DNA of 64,000 nucleotides from Corythucha ciliata (lineage: Eukaryota; Arthropoda; Insecta; Hemiptera; Tingidae). Both the position numbers and the translations under genes were made by a program. The notes below the pieces were generated by a model that worked only from the letters and a program-made list of their open reading frames with translations, was not told the origin of the DNA and did no database searches. Every line of letters begins with the position of its first letter. The first letter of the stretch is position 1. The DNA lies in the NCBI GenBank assembly GCA_038030265.1, contig CM075939.1:17465253-17529252 (forward strand), read 5' to 3'. Positions 11,040-22,190 of the stretch are shown one piece after another.

Positions 11040-11287
11040 CAATTTTTTCTCGGAACTCAAAACAAGTAAAAAGAGTAAGTATTTAACTTCAATAAAGTTT
11101 AATTCTTTATTTTCAGCCTCCCCACCCCCTCGAATTCACAGGCGTGACTAGAGTGGTGCGGTGAGGGGGGAGTAATCCCTTGAAAAGTCCCAAGACAAGG
11201 GTCGTCTAAATTTCAATTAATTAAGAAATGATTAATAAAATCATAAGGATAAAAAATGTAAATCGAATGTAATAAATCAAAAAAACG

Positions 11288-11640
11288 TTAAAGCAACCAT
11301 ATCCAGGCTAATACAATTCTCATAATAAAGAAATCTTTAACATAAATAGCAAGAGGCTCACCTTCTTTTTGCGATCGACAGTAATACTTATTTTGTTCCG
11401 CCACTTCATTCGGTGCAGGATTTAAATGTTCCATCAATATTTCAAGTAATTCCTGATACCTCTTAGTACCCGGCTTTTCAGGAGCCGTCAAGTCCACATG
11501 CAGCTGAAAGTACTTGGGGCTGAGGTAGTTTAGTAGCAACTGCACTTCTTTTTTTTCTGTCTCTGCGTCATTTCCGTCTAGGTAATTCAACTCGAAGTAA
11601 TTTTCTAGGCGCTGAACGTAATACGTCGGGGAAGTTTCGA
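11288..11640 (-). pseudogene. Gypsy-1 Gag fragment
   Basis: A 100-codon open frame plus a few upstream codons resembling the capsid-like Gag of K02A2.6-type Gypsy elements: NYLDGNDAETEKKEVQLLL, PEKPGTKRYQELLEILMEHL, NPAPNEVAEQNKYYCRSQKE. Gag packages the element RNA in cytoplasmic particles. The frame ends after AIYVKDFF, and most of the zinc knuckle and protease are missing before the SINE composite. It lies upstream of RT and integrase in the same orientation, as expected. Confidence 0.75.
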
Positions 11641-11644
11641 CTCA

Positions 11645-12625
11645 TAATAAACCTTATCACCTTATCATCAACCCCTAGGACAGTTTGACATTATTGATAC
11701 AAATCCCACGTTTTAAGGCAGTTCAGTGTTTCTCATATATTTTTTAAGTTTCTCTACGTAATAATTAGTGTCGGGAAGACCTGATTCGCAATCGACAGGG
11801 GCTACTTGATTTTTTGAATCCGTCCGGCTTCAGATGAACATTATTTTCTTCACCTCTCTCTAGAATTCTAGATAACCAAAATGTCTTTTCACTCCGGCGC
11901 ATCTCACGGTAAAAACACTTCGTGTAGTCAAATTGAATCGTTTATTTATGAGTTGATTATAATAAATTATGCTTTTGAAGTCATAAAAGACGTGTTCGAT
12001 ACATTTACACCCTCCAGAGACCACCGTCAAAAGCACACGAATGTCGGGTTTGGTGTCTTCCGGGATTAGTCGAAATTGATGACTTTCGGGTGACAAGCAA
12101 ACTCGAGACACAGGGTGCGGTGTACAGCACTTGTGAAACTGTGAGTATCACCATCACCCTTGAAAACTTATTTTCTGGCCGTTGAGCTCACTACACTGTG
12201 TGTGTTTTTTTAAAGTTTTTGGTGGGATTCAGTGTTCGGTGTACCAGAAACGACTGCCCTTTCTTCTTTGACATATCCGTATTCAATTCAGCCGCTACAG
12301 TTTTTCTGCGATGACTGCAATCTACAACGATCACCGTAGAACAATATCAACATGTTTTTTTTTAAAGCTGGCTTCTCCTTCTTTGTGAGCCTTTACTTCG
12401 CCGGGCACCAAGTTCACGAGCCATTTTTCTAATCTTCGAAAAAATAAATAAATAAAAAGGCGAGGGACTATTCACTTTAACCAACACAAAAAATATCTAA
12501 ACGAAACGGCAGAAGTTGGAGACTAGACTCCTCCTTACTTCTTCTAAACATTGAAAGGGGGTGAGGTGGGTTCTAACCTTCTTATTTGTTATGAGTCGAA
12601 TTACCTTTGAAAAATCGAACCTCGC
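11645..12625. other. No gene seen; may hold Gypsy-1 leader or LTR remains
   Basis: Upstream of Gag on the minus strand, so the primer site and 5' LTR of Gypsy-1 could lie here, but no convincing primer-binding site or LTR end was found. The overlapping short frames at 11860-12111 have no recognised motif. Confidence 0.35.
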
Positions 12626-12629
12626 TTCC

Positions 12630-12925
12630 CCATCGTATTGTTGAAAGCATGGAGATAGGAACAAGTGGAGGGAGTGAAACGCATTTTTCGTGAAGCCGGT
12701 CGCCATTACTACACACCAACTGTTATCAGGCCTCACTCAACAAAAACATTGACAATTTGATACTTGATCAGTGAAAAGTGATAAATTCCCCTCCCGTCCA
12801 CTCTAGGTGAATGATAACAGTGGGTGTGTAATGGCGGAAAAACCGGCTTCACATGTTTCTACATTAAAAAAGCCTTTCTCTCTCTCCACTTGTTCCCACC
12901 TCCATGGTTGAAAGTCTCAAAATTT
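12630..12925. repeat. Foldback with ~120-bp imperfect arms
   Basis: The left arm (12640-12730) contains GTTGAAAGCATGGAG, GGAACAAGTGGAGGGAG, GTGAAGCCGG and CACACCAACTGTTATCA. The right arm (12808-12922) contains their complements, including TGATAACAGTGGGTGTG, CCGGCTTCAC and CTCTCTCCACTTGTTCC. The loop is about 80 bp. It lies between the Gypsy-1 and BEL remnants. No clear target duplication was found. Confidence 0.6.
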
Positions 12926-13068
12926 TCATCAAAAAGTTCCAGTCTGGTGTGGAAACCTGGTCGGCCCGCGTGGTCGCCCGTCGCCATTGAAATAACTTGA
13001 GAGATCACGATTAGACCAAGTACATTAAAATATTTTATTAGATTGAACTAAATTGTCATACGGAACAA

Positions 13069-13104
13069 ATAATTTTATGGGAAAAAGGGTAGATGATCAT
13101 AACA
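13069..13104 (-). other. Second copy of the 36-bp TGTTATGAT block
   Basis: Matches 8147-8182 at all but about two positions and in the same orientation. See that entry for the LTR hypothesis. Confidence 0.3.
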
Positions 13105-13869
13105 GCCTGACACTAAATTTCAAGCAATAAGTGTAGCGCGACACTTCAGTGTAAACGCACCTTAAGTTTATGATGTTCACGACATACTCCCACCTTGAGT
13201 GCGGAGGGGTTTCTGAGTCCGACGCATTCAAATCCAATCTCCATTCGATTCTTTCGACGTAGGTGTGACGGCCAACTTCTTCGCAGTCTACAGTTCCCAA
13301 CGTGGTACTCATACCCTTGAAGTTGGCTCCATTGTCGATGTATATAATTTTCGGACGACCACGACGTGCTACCATGCTATCAACAATTTTATGAATTAAT
13401 GGATGACCTTCTTCGCTCTGATCGATTTCTGTTGTAGATAGTATGCCTGGTGCTCTTTTCTTGTTTTTCCAGCTTATGAATTTTTGACTGATTTCATTGT
13501 CAACCTCTTTATCCCATCCATGTCCCGATGACCAAGTCTCCTGAATTAGTATTTTTGGCAGCAGAGTGGTGGGCGCACTCATGCCAATAGGATAAAAAAC
13601 CTTTTGATACAGAATTTTTGACAGAATTTTTCTCCGAGTGACAGCGCTGGTGTAATTGTCTAAATCGAGGTCTGGGATGTGTATCTTGAGGAGATCTTCT
13701 TATCTGTCCCAACGTATGCCTAAAACGGCCGTACCCGTTGAGGAATTCAGAGTGGGGTCGGAAAACTCCCACCCTCGAAGCTCAAACTCTACCTCTCCGA
13801 GAATGGCCGTAGACTCTTGAATGAATTGTTCCAATTCATCATGTGTTGATAAACTTGAAACCGTGTTGT
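13105..13869 (-). pseudogene. BEL/Pao RNase H-to-integrase remnants
   Basis: Overlapping frames in minus orientation. First comes the RT-to-RNase H connector (THDELEQFIQES, ELRGWEFSDP and AVLGIRWDR followed by a stop). Next is the Pao-specific stretch YPIGMSAPTTLLPKILIQET. It then jumps to an integrase piece with ARRGRPKIIYIDNGANFKG, the second-Asp region, and IEWRLDLNAS, which aligns with the usual I-E-W-R-F-N-P-P segment. The first catalytic Asp region and the zinc domain are deleted, and the glutamate region is eroded. The element would have integrated a cDNA copy; this one cannot. Confidence 0.8.
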
Positions 13870-14420
13870 CTACGTATCAACTCTTTTGTAACTTCGAGGC
13901 GAGTTCTTTGGAAAATCGTTTCTTTGTTCTATATTTTCCAAAGCTGTCTTCAAGTGATGGTTCAGAACTGCTCCTAGCAGAAACGGACTACTGTTGATAC
14001 CAAAAACAACTCTGCAGTGTCGATAGAGGGTGAGGTGGCCATCTTTGTTCCACAGAAACCTCAAAAAATCTCTGTTACTGGAAGCAAGGGCGATTTGCAG
14101 AAATGCTCGTTTTATATCTGCGATTACTCCCAATTGGCCCATCCTGAAACGTAGCAAGACCGATGGAATGAGTTCGATAAGATCAGGCCCTTTCCTAAGA
14201 CAGTCGTTTAGTGACGGTTGTCCTTTTCCACGTGCCGAAGCGTCAAATACCGGTCTTACTGCTGTTGTGCTATTTTCTTTGTAGACCGGTCGATGGTCCG
14301 TAGTCTTTTTTCTCAAGCGGTACCTCCTCCATTACACCGTCCGTGAGCCACTCCATCAAAACATCTTGGTATGAATTGAACTTCCCCCACTGATTGGAGT
14401 TTCTTGATCGTTGAATCAAA
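13870..14420 (-). pseudogene. BEL/Pao reverse transcriptase
   Basis: Minus-strand RT of the BEL/Pao superfamily. It carries WLTDGVMEEVPLEKK upstream, then TTAVRPVFDASARGKG, SLNDCLRKGPDLIELIPSVL, GVIADIKRAFLQIAL (motif A with the catalytic Asp) and VVFGINSSPFLLGAVLNHHL (motif B). A frameshift near 13880 separates it from YVDNTVSSL, the YVDN active-site box characteristic of this superfamily. It is moderately decayed, with frame changes near 14316 and 13880. The 447-nt open core at 13870-14316 shows the decay is not ancient. Confidence 0.9.
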
Positions 14421-14423
14421 TCT

Positions 14424-14745
14424 GAGTTTAGCCATGTCAAACGGTAAGCCGTAGACTCATGTCAAACGGTAAGGGTGGATGACCTTCTAACCACGGTAGT
14501 CGGAATTCGTAGCGCCCGTTGTCCAGAATGTTTAAGTTCTGCTCGAAATGTCTCTGAGCCTCAGCTGCAAGCTCTTCCTGTGATTTGGCTTGTGCAGGAT
14601 CCTCGATACCTATAGCATCAAGTCTCCACATGTCCGAGACAGAGATCGAAGGGTTTAACATGCATACATTAGCAATGAAAGAGGTGGAACGGTTGACACG
14701 ACCCATGAGGGTCCATCCGATCAAGGTCTCAAATTTTGCTCGCAT
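14424..14745 (-). pseudogene. BEL/Pao protease-to-RT linker
   Basis: Open frame with IGWTLMGRV, DMWRLDAIGIEDP, EELAAEAQRHFEQNL and RYEFRLPWLEGHPPLP, the linker found between protease and RT in BEL/Pao pol. A 17-bp segment (CATGTCAAACGGTAAGS) is duplicated at 14434-14471 and breaks the frame before RT. The protease itself is missing: this linker is joined to Gag through an internal deletion near 14740. Confidence 0.85.
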
Positions 14746-15125
14746 TTATCCATGTCTTTCCTGTTCCTTCCTGTTTCCCGAGTGTCGGTTGTTTTGACTT
14801 TCCTATGCGGACAAAGAAGCGGAAAGTGCCGGCCTTCGCACAAAATGCAACGCACGGTGGCTTTGCATCGATTTGTATTGTGCCCTTTTTTTAGACAGCA
14901 GAAGCATGCTCCCTTTTTTCTGACCACGTCGCTAACTTCGTCGAGTTGCAGATCTCTGACTTTCAGACAGTTAACTTTCAGACAGTGGGAGGTCATCTCA
15001 CAAAAAATGCACAAGACCTGTTTTGCAAGGAAAAAAAAAATTGAGAAATACGAATTCACGGCTAAAATCAAGAAAAAGCGCTCACACACAGCCAGAATTG
15101 AGAAAATTCACTATGTCCAACGGCC
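14746..15125 (-). pseudogene. BEL/Pao Gag zinc-knuckle region
   Basis: The minus-strand frame contains three Cys/His clusters: VLCIFCEMTSHCLK, KKGACFCCLKKGHNTNRC and CILCEGRHFPLLCPH, with RDLQLDEVSDVV between. This arrangement is the C-terminal nucleic-acid-binding part of BEL/Pao Gag. Just after it the frame goes straight into the pol linker, so the aspartic protease has been removed. No LTR was found to the right. Confidence 0.85.
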
Positions 15126-15228
15126 AGCCACATCGTGGCTGAGTTAAAGAGCTAATTCGAAGTGCTAAAGCGAAAGAAATTGCATGGGCAAGGTCACAAC
15201 TCACTACTACTTCACTACTAAAATCGAA

Positions 15229-16600
15229 AATTTCGCTCCAGGAGCTGGTGGTTGGAAACAGTGCATTTCATTCCGTATACGGATACCCTATGCCGTCCCA
15301 GAAGTAATAATTTTGATTAATAGTAATAATTTGTAATAAAAGTACCATAATTTGTTTCATTAAGCCGAACTTCTTCCTCTATTTTCACCCCCCTCTCTTC
15401 AAAAATGTCGAAAAGTGTCGGTAGTTTTCCAAGGGCTTTGTTATATTAAATTTTTGTGCCGTATTTTATAATACCTAAACGTGTGAATTTAAGCGATTTT
15501 TTTGAAATTTCATCCCCTACTTCACCCCCCCCCCTCAAAGTTTTCGATAAATCTCAATGGAACCCAGGGCTTAGGTTGCATTAAATTATTGAGTCGAATT
15601 TTAGAGCGCTAAGATTAACTAGTGAAGTTCAAGTTCAAAACTATTTTTGCACTTCCACGCCGGAAGGACCACCCCCACCAACTTGACTTTTTCGAAAAAT
15701 TAAAATGGGAATCAAAGGCTACTCTAAAATGCAGTATACGTACCGAATATGATGCTTCTAGAATCAACTAGTGATTTATAGTGATTTTTTGACCATTTCA
15801 ACCCCTATTTCCCCCTCCACCTCCACCGATTTGGCCCGAATGCAATACCGACCGGGGTCTTACGACTACTGATTTTTGTGCCAAAGCGCGTTCCGCTAAA
15901 TTGATTTCTTCGAGAGTTATTGTGCTAACAAGAAAACGGCCATAATATTATAAATGAATCAATAAATAAATAAATTAATATATATATACAGGGTGCGGCA
16001 GATAATGCGGACCACCCATTTTTCTCCGCTATTATTGATGATATTGGAATGGTGCTCGGAGTTATGTCCCCTTGATCTTAGGTGAGGATTTCATATCTGT
16101 AGCCCAAAAATTTTTATTGAGCCCCGGTAGGGCCGAAATTTGACCTAACTTTCTTATTTCAAATTAGACCCTATACTTATTATGGGCTTAAAAAAAACTA
16201 GATTTTTTTTCAATAACATTTTGTACCAGACAAAAATTCTCTATTGAAAAAAAATCTAGTTTTTTTAAAGCCCATAATAAGTATAGGGTCTAATTTGAAA
16301 TAAGAAAGTTAGGTCAAATTTGGGCCCTACCGGGGCTCAATAAAAATTTTCGGGCTACAGATATGAAATCCTCACCTAAGATCTAGGGGACATAACTCCG
16401 AGCACCATTCCAATATCATCAATAATAGCGGAGAAAAATGGGTGGTCCACATTATCTGCCGCACCCTGTATATGAATTCTGGAGACCACTGAATTCGTGT
16501 TCTAGAGGTTCTGAAACGTGAAAAAAATATGACATGACCCATGTTTGCCACCATCACGACGAGACCAATAGTGCATTTTCAGAGTGAAATGCACTAAAAA
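15229..16600. mobile_element. Dispersed repeat X, copy A (contains a nested MITE)
   Basis: Homologous to 50052-50828, starting at TTTCGCTCC and ending at AGTGCATTTTCA-gag-TGAAATGCACT. Ends related to AGTGCATTTCA are visible on both sides, suggesting a non-autonomous DNA element. Relative to copy B, copy A carries about 70 extra bases near 15275-15345 and the palindromic MITE at 15989-16468. There is no coding capacity. The left flank GCATGGGCAAGGTCACAACT is shared with about 20004-20023. Confidence 0.7.
15989..16468. mobile_element. 480-bp near-perfect palindromic mariner-type MITE
   Basis: Begins CAGGGTGCGGCAGATAATGC and ends with its complement, flanked by TA on both sides. The two arms of about 215 bp are almost identical; the loop of about 40 bp reads AACATTTTGTACCAGAC at the centre. 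Repeat X copy B lacks it at the corresponding point (50695-50705), which serves as an empty site. CAGGGTG ends with TA targets are typical of the Tc1/mariner superfamily. No transposase. Confidence 0.9.
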
Positions 16601-16609
16601 CTCATATCG

Positions 16610-17215
16610 TTGACTAAAATGTGTGAAAAGCGCTTATTCACATCTAAAAAAGAGAAAACGCTAATTCGAGGATACAGGAAAACGCTAATTTTTTGCTAAA
16701 AGTGTAAAAATCGTTAGTTAATTGAAGGGGCGTAGCCAGCCTTTGATCTAGGGGGTGGGCAGCTTCACGTGAGAACATAATTCTCAGCTTTTCTAAGGAT
16801 ATCGCATAAAATCTGGTATAATGATGAGGCTCATCAAATTCGGGTTTTCGGAGCTAGGGCTTTTAAATTTAACAATAAAGTTTTGTAGAGAGCTAAATCT
16901 GTGAAATAGATCGTTTCAAAGAGACTACCCCGCGAAATTTAGTTTTCAGCAAGCCCAAAACTCTTGAAATTAGGGTTTTAGTTCTTCAGCGAGAAAATAC
17001 CACTTTAATTAGCGTTTTAATGAGCCAAGGCCCTTCATAAAATAGCGAGAAAATCAAATCGTGGGCCGGAGCAGCAAAAATGGCATTTTAGGGAGAAAAA
17101 TCGACGAAATGATTTTTAAATCAGAGAAAACGTTTCTTTTTAGTGAGTCAGAACTGTAAAAATGGGTTTTCTGGGCACCAAATCCGCGAAATTGGTCTCT
17201 TTCAATTACGTCACC
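16610..17215. repeat. Degenerate ~30-bp arrays (R30 then R31)
   Basis: At 16610-16720 diverged units of CGCTAATTCACGGCTAAAAT type (GAGAAAACGCTAATTCGAGG, GGAAAACGCTAATTTTTTGC). From about 16850 to 17215 the units resemble the complement of CAATTTCGTGGATTTAGCTC (GAGAGCTAAATCTGTGAAAT, CACCAAATCCGCGAAATTGG). Related arrays occur at 21470, 40340, 41360, 44160 and 61260. Confidence 0.6.
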
Positions 17216-17218
17216 CCA

Positions 17219-17313
17219 CAAATTTTGTGTACGCGTTGCGTAAACATTTCGTTGGTTGAAATGTGAATAGCGTTAACGGTTGCGTTAGCGGAGCTGTTTG
17301 CAAAATCTCTTTA
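17219..17313 (+). repeat. Repeat T, copy 1
   Basis: AAACATTTCGTTGGTTGAAATGTGAATAGCGTTAAC...GTTAGCGGAGCTGTTTGCAAAATCT. The same block is inverted at 24229 and 26692, and split by an insertion at 41490/42424. It is probably an end of an uncharacterised DNA element. Confidence 0.65.
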
Positions 17314-17319
17314 ATAACT

Positions 17320-20300
17320 TATTTTTATTCGGAATAGTTTACAACCAACAAAAAATGTGTGTTTTTTTACCAAAATGTGTTGAAAATCGCCACGTTCTCC
17401 AGTTTATTATTCATTGTGAATATGGAGGAATTGAATACGCTGGGGATGCTCCCCCCCCCCCTGTCAATATGTGAGGGAGCCAAAAATAATTCCTAGTAAG
17501 CGTGGCCAGCAAATAAAAATATCCAATCAATATGAAATTTAGCACGATTCCCGCTTAAAAAAAAAAAAAAAAAATGAAGCCTTCCGACCGATAGCCTTTA
17601 GGTGCATATAAATAGGCCCCACCCACTAGGGGAGATTTTTGGCTCGCCTAAAAGTTCACTTGGGCCTCTCCATGTTATTACTTGCTCCATGATTCCGAAT
17701 AATACACCTTGAATACACCTATGTGTTCGGTAAGTATATTTTGCAAACCCTCTTACCCCAACTTTCTTTTAATCTCTCTCTTCACTCTGCCTTGAGTTTC
17801 ACACGACATTTCTCATTAAAAAAGTTGAAGAGTAATTATATTTCATTTGAAATGAGCCTTTTTTGAACATTTTAGACCAATTTGACCAGAAGTTACAGCC
17901 GTATGAATCGACCATTTTTTTTCATTTTTCAAAAATCAAACTTACTTACGTGACGCTACAAATTAAGGGTGTTTATGAGGAGTATAGAACATAATACGCA
18001 GTGAATAGAATTTAATGAAAAACATCTAGTGACAGCATAGCTTTTAGTCGTTTGCATGCAAATGAGTGTTACGTTTTTTGTTTTGTTGTTTCATTAATGA
18101 AGGCACCTATACGTGGATAAAAAAACTCATCCCGTAGGTCAAGGATCAGGTAAATTTGGCTTTTGATTATTCGCTCTTCCAGATGACGGCACAATGGTCA
18201 GCCTCTTCAGTGGGTTGGAAAATCTATTGAAGAGTCAAGAAAAAGTGTGCTGACACACTTCCCCACCCCCACTCCATACTCTTCACACTTCACTTTCTCG
18301 TACTGACAATTCTTAATATCTCGCCTGTAGGGAGCCAGACCCGGACGGCCCAATCTGTGAAGTGAAAAAGAAGGAAAACGAACAAAAAAATAAATGATGA
18401 GAAACATTTTTTTTCACGAGTTATACTATACTCCCATACCTTTGAGAATAAAATAAAAAATAATAATAATAATAAGGCGGGGAATGGGTCCGAAAGATTA
18501 GGGTACGCTATGATTAAAGGGGAAGGGGTGGCAAAAGAACTTTCCCAGTTTTTACTTCCCACTGCGCCGGCTCAAATCGACCCCTTTTCCATTTCGTAGG
18601 GGCACCTCCTGTTCCGTCTCTGAAAGTGGGGGCTCGTCCATACAATAGGTACAGCACTTCTCTCGCAGCCTTCCAACTCTTTTTCTCCCTCGTTTTCGCA
18701 CTCACGGCCCAGGTATTGCAATTAAAAAAATTCCTTTAAGACATTCTGTTTTAAGAAGAAATAATAGAAGATTAACATTTTATAATTAAAGTACTTTTTA
18801 ATTTATTCTACTTTTAAATAGACGAACAAAAACATTTTCATCAGTAAGCCAGTATTTTCTGATTTGTGATATAGACAATTACACAGCTAGACTCTAACGC
18901 AAAATGGTTTAGATGAATAATTCTAGCAGTATTTAAATACATTGCATGCTCAATACAACTGGCATTGTGAGATACGCGAGAAAATAAACCGTGACTGGCA
19001 CCTGCCTTCAAAAACTAAAATTAAATCCAAAATTTAATTTGCTGATTCAATCGGGTCTATTTTTAGCGTAGCCACGATTGAAAGTATAGAACAAACAATA
19101 AAGTTCTCTTGCTCTCCCTTTCTATCTCAATTAAATGCCGAGAGGACCTCAAAATGCGTTATTAACCTGTTGCTCCCGGCGCGGCCATGTTAAGTAGTAC
19201 GAGACTACGAGAGTAAAGGAGGTTGGAGTGGGGTTTTGACAAGACGATGAAGGGGGGGAATTCGGACGGAGTATTTTCCTACGTAATGCCCTATCTCAAC
19301 AAATTAAACTCTGCTACGTTGCTCTGCTTGATTTTAAACAACTCGAACAGTTTGTAGCACTAGGCTTAAATTTAATTCTTAGCCCAACTTTTGAGAGTTG
19401 ATAGGGATGATATTTCCGACGAAATTTCCTGCTCAAGCGTAAGTAATTGTGATACAGTTTGCCACAGATTTACTACTTAACGGAGGTTAAATCAATTATG
19501 CGCTGGGGTTTTGAGCGAGAATCTGTTCGTATACCTGTTATTTTCTGTGCTTGTGTGTTTTTTAAATTCCATGATCCCTTCGGTAACGGGAAGTATTTTG
19601 TATTTCAGATTTCATTTCCACAATGATATCGAGGAAAGTATGGGGGAGGTATTGTTTTTCCCACTTCCTAAATTATTCCTTTGTCTCATTGCGCTTAACA
19701 AAATTGTGTTGTGATTATTCGAGTTCTTGCGCTGACGTTGTTTCCTGGAGGGGCGGGTGATTGTGACATTTTAGCAAATCTTCTAGGATTTTAAAAACGG
19801 TCTCATACATGGTCTCGGTACATATTTCTTCTTTAATCGAGCAAGTATTTGTGTTTCATAGGTATACTTTTAAATTTGTGGAGAGGACAGTCCCTTCAAG
19901 TACACAGCCCAGTGAGCTCCTTTCGAATAAAACACCTACATAGAACAAACAAGCTTAGCCCAGGCTGTTGGCTGTGGTAAAGATGTAGTACGCATTCTGG
20001 GCATGGGCAAGGTCACAACTCACTACGACTTTACTACCAAAACAACGGTTATACGAGCAGCCTAACCCCCTACTGCTTACCCTTGCACTTACCTCTCATC
20101 GTCATCAACTCCCAACTCCCCACCCATCCAGGCCCGTAAGGATTTCCCGCAAGGATGAGTTCGCCCGTACCATTGGTTGTTACAGAGCTGGGCGTAGGCA
20201 GGAGAGTGTGGGGGTTAGTAGACGAGCCATTGGCGCGGTCGCTTTTCCCCTCACGTTGCAAGGATTGAACATTGGGATGAATTTAAATATTTTGTATGAT

Positions 20301-20520
20301 ATAAATGTCGCAATCGCATGTACTCGTATAGAGAGTTGCGAACACGGTTGGTAGTCTGATGTAAGCATTCTTACATATTGTAATAATAACATCATTGGTT
20401 ATACGGTGTCCGTCCGGGACTTACAAGTACACTCAACAAAATTATTCTCTTCAGGTTGTGTCAAAATGAGTTTAATTACAGCATTATGTCTTCGTCGTCT
20501 TCTTCTATTTTGGTAATGTT
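17320..20520. other. No gene seen
   Basis: AT-rich with poly-C (about 17450), poly-A (about 17555) and short frames lacking motifs. The minus frames at 18207-18705 and the CpG-richer 20050-20260 were examined, and no family was recognised. A 20-bp match to the repeat X flank lies near 20004. Confidence 0.4.
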
Positions 20521-20529
20521 CGAGGCTTC

Positions 20530-20920
20530 ACATTAGTTGATTATAACACCCCACTTTTTAGGGTACGATATCCTGGAGCCTTCAACTCGATCATATCCCA
20601 ACGAAGGTACTTTTTTGTTACATTTAGAGTCCAGTTTTGCGCCTTTTTGCTTTGTTACGATGCCGTACGATTTTTTCGCAGTATTTCCCTGCTCTGATTC
20701 AAGCGGAGGAATCACATCGAATCTATTTTGAAAAGGCGAGTCCTCTGAATTTGGCGCGAGCGGCCACTTTTCCATTTCGTTTGAACAGGCATTCATATTT
20801 TTTCACGGTCATTTTGAGATCTTCGGACATTGCAGCGCTGAGGGGAAATAAATTGAGATCCAGGTCCAAAGCGAGCAAGACATTAGCCAAGTGATGCTCA
20901 GTGCTCAGTCCACTTTCCAT
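20530..20920 (-). pseudogene. Unrecognised coding-like remnant, two frames
   Basis: Two overlapping minus-strand frames. The upstream one (20723-20920) reads SEDLKMTVKKYECLFKRNGK. The downstream one (20533-20796) reads IPPLESEQGN, KQKGAKLDSKCNKK and YDRVEGSRISYPKKWGVIIN. Amino-acid usage looks protein-like (charged, lysine-rich), and the two could be one gene broken by a frameshift near 20730-20790. I do not recognise a domain. It could also be chance in this less AT-biased patch. Confidence 0.2.
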
Positions 20921-21469
20921 TTACTCCTTTAAAAATGTTAATATGACCATGTTCTTTAACACTTTATATAAATCAACAAAAGAAACAAATGGCTCCTGAA
21001 TATGGCTGCGGAACGAAAAAAAAAAATATCCTGAAGGAACGGGAAAAAATAGGAAGCAACCGTATATCCTTCAGAAAATGTATTGAAAGTACTTATAATG
21101 CTTCGCACGAACTGATAAGTCTCAAGTTCAAATCGAATATAAAAGCCTGTAAGTATGCTGCATAATTATGTATTATGTTTAAAATAAAAGTTGACGAATA
21201 CAAAATCAATTCACATCGTGTATTTATGAATATAAACAGTCAATATAGGTAAACATGAGATTCATTAATTTTCTGAGCTAATCTTACGACAAAGGTTTTC
21301 TTTTTTATATCATACGCCCAGGAAATTGGGCTAAAATAAAATAAAAATAAAAAAATCGTGGCAAGGGTATTTTTCATTGCGAAACATTGAACTGGGATTA
21401 ATTTCAACTAAAAAGGCATTTGAATGAGAGAAAAGGCGGTTCTTATAGGGAAGGTATATACGCGGGTCG

Positions 21470-21780
21470 GGGCGAAAAAGCGCTAATCCACAGTTTTTTT
21501 ATGGGTTCTTACGCTACTAAAATTTTGATAGGCCCGCTAATATTTTTTTTTTTGCACCAATTCTGTATTTAAAATTTACAATAAGTGCTCGTTTGCCGCT
21601 AAAATTGAGCAAAAAGCACCAATTCATACGGTACACGAAGGAAGGTAACTTCGCTGCTAAAATAGATGAAAATCTCTAATCATCCCCCACCGTTTCTGTC
21701 TATTTTATGTGGCTAATATGACAAATAGCGCTAATTCACCTTTACTGTTCTTGAGACAAGTCCGTGGATAAAAGTGTGAA
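21470..21780. repeat. Sparse R30 array
   Basis: Diverged units such as AAAAGCGCTAATCCACAG, TTGCCGCTAAAATTGAGC, TTCGCTGCTAAAATAGATG and AATAGCGCTAATTCACC. Same family as the 61260-62240 array. Confidence 0.55.
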
Positions 21781-21849
21781 AATATACGCTTTTCGTACGA
21801 CCAGTAAAGAAAGCACAGCTTTCCAAACCCAAAACCTCGTACGTTAGGA

Positions 21850-21874
21850 GCGTGCGATATTATATCGCACGCTG
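21850..21874. repeat. Short palindrome AGCGTGCGATA-TTA-TATCGCACGCT
   Basis: Perfect 11-bp arms with a 3-nt loop, in an AT-rich setting. It may be a cruciform or MITE core; no other copy was seen. Confidence 0.7.
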
Positions 21875-22055
21875 CTTAATGTCCTCTCGAAGGTGACGAC
21901 TCGATAAGCGTTATACTTTACCTTTTTTGTTTTATTCACGGATTTATTTTTTAGACGCTGTCGGACGGAGCGATTTATTTTTTAACCGATTTTAATTTAC
22001 AGTTTTAAAAAGATGAGTTATTAGTTACGTAGGTATGCACATTTTGGAATGGGCT

Positions 22056-22190
22056 AATATTATAATTACGATACGAGTGCGGAACGCACTTCATTCCGTT
22101 CGAGTTCGAGAGTTAGCGCACGAGGCGTAGCCGAGTGCCGGTAATCACGCGAGTACGGAGTGAGAAGTGCCGTACGAGTATCGTACGCCA
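22056..22190. repeat. GC-rich inverted repeat (MITE-like)
   Basis: The left CGATACGAGTGCGGAACGCACTTC pairs imperfectly with the right GAAGTGCCGTACGAGTATCG. CpG-rich throughout, unlike its neighbours. No target duplication was identified. Confidence 0.5.

Larger units (their letters stand above)
10468..11234. mobile_element. Head-to-head inverted SINE composite with 12-bp target duplication
   Basis: AAGAAATGATTA occurs at 10468-10479 and again at 11223-11234, bracketing a 743-bp insert inside Gypsy-1. The insert holds a minus-strand tRNA-derived SINE (about 10480-10850), a tail-only minus-strand fragment (about 10851-10950) and a plus-strand SINE (10951-11222). The tRNA heads face each other and the bodies point outwards. 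Each body runs from tRNA through a TTTTTTCTCGGAACTC start to a CAAGGGTCGTCTAAATTTC end; the fuller tails add GCTGGGACATATAAAAAG and an AAT repeat. A/B-box Pol III promoter sequences are intact in both full copies. The flanking repeat implies that the whole composite moved as one unit. Confidence 0.8.

Noticed and set aside
18207..18705. Minus-strand gene
   Set aside because: Three short overlapping frames, no motif, low-complexity AT-rich runs in between.
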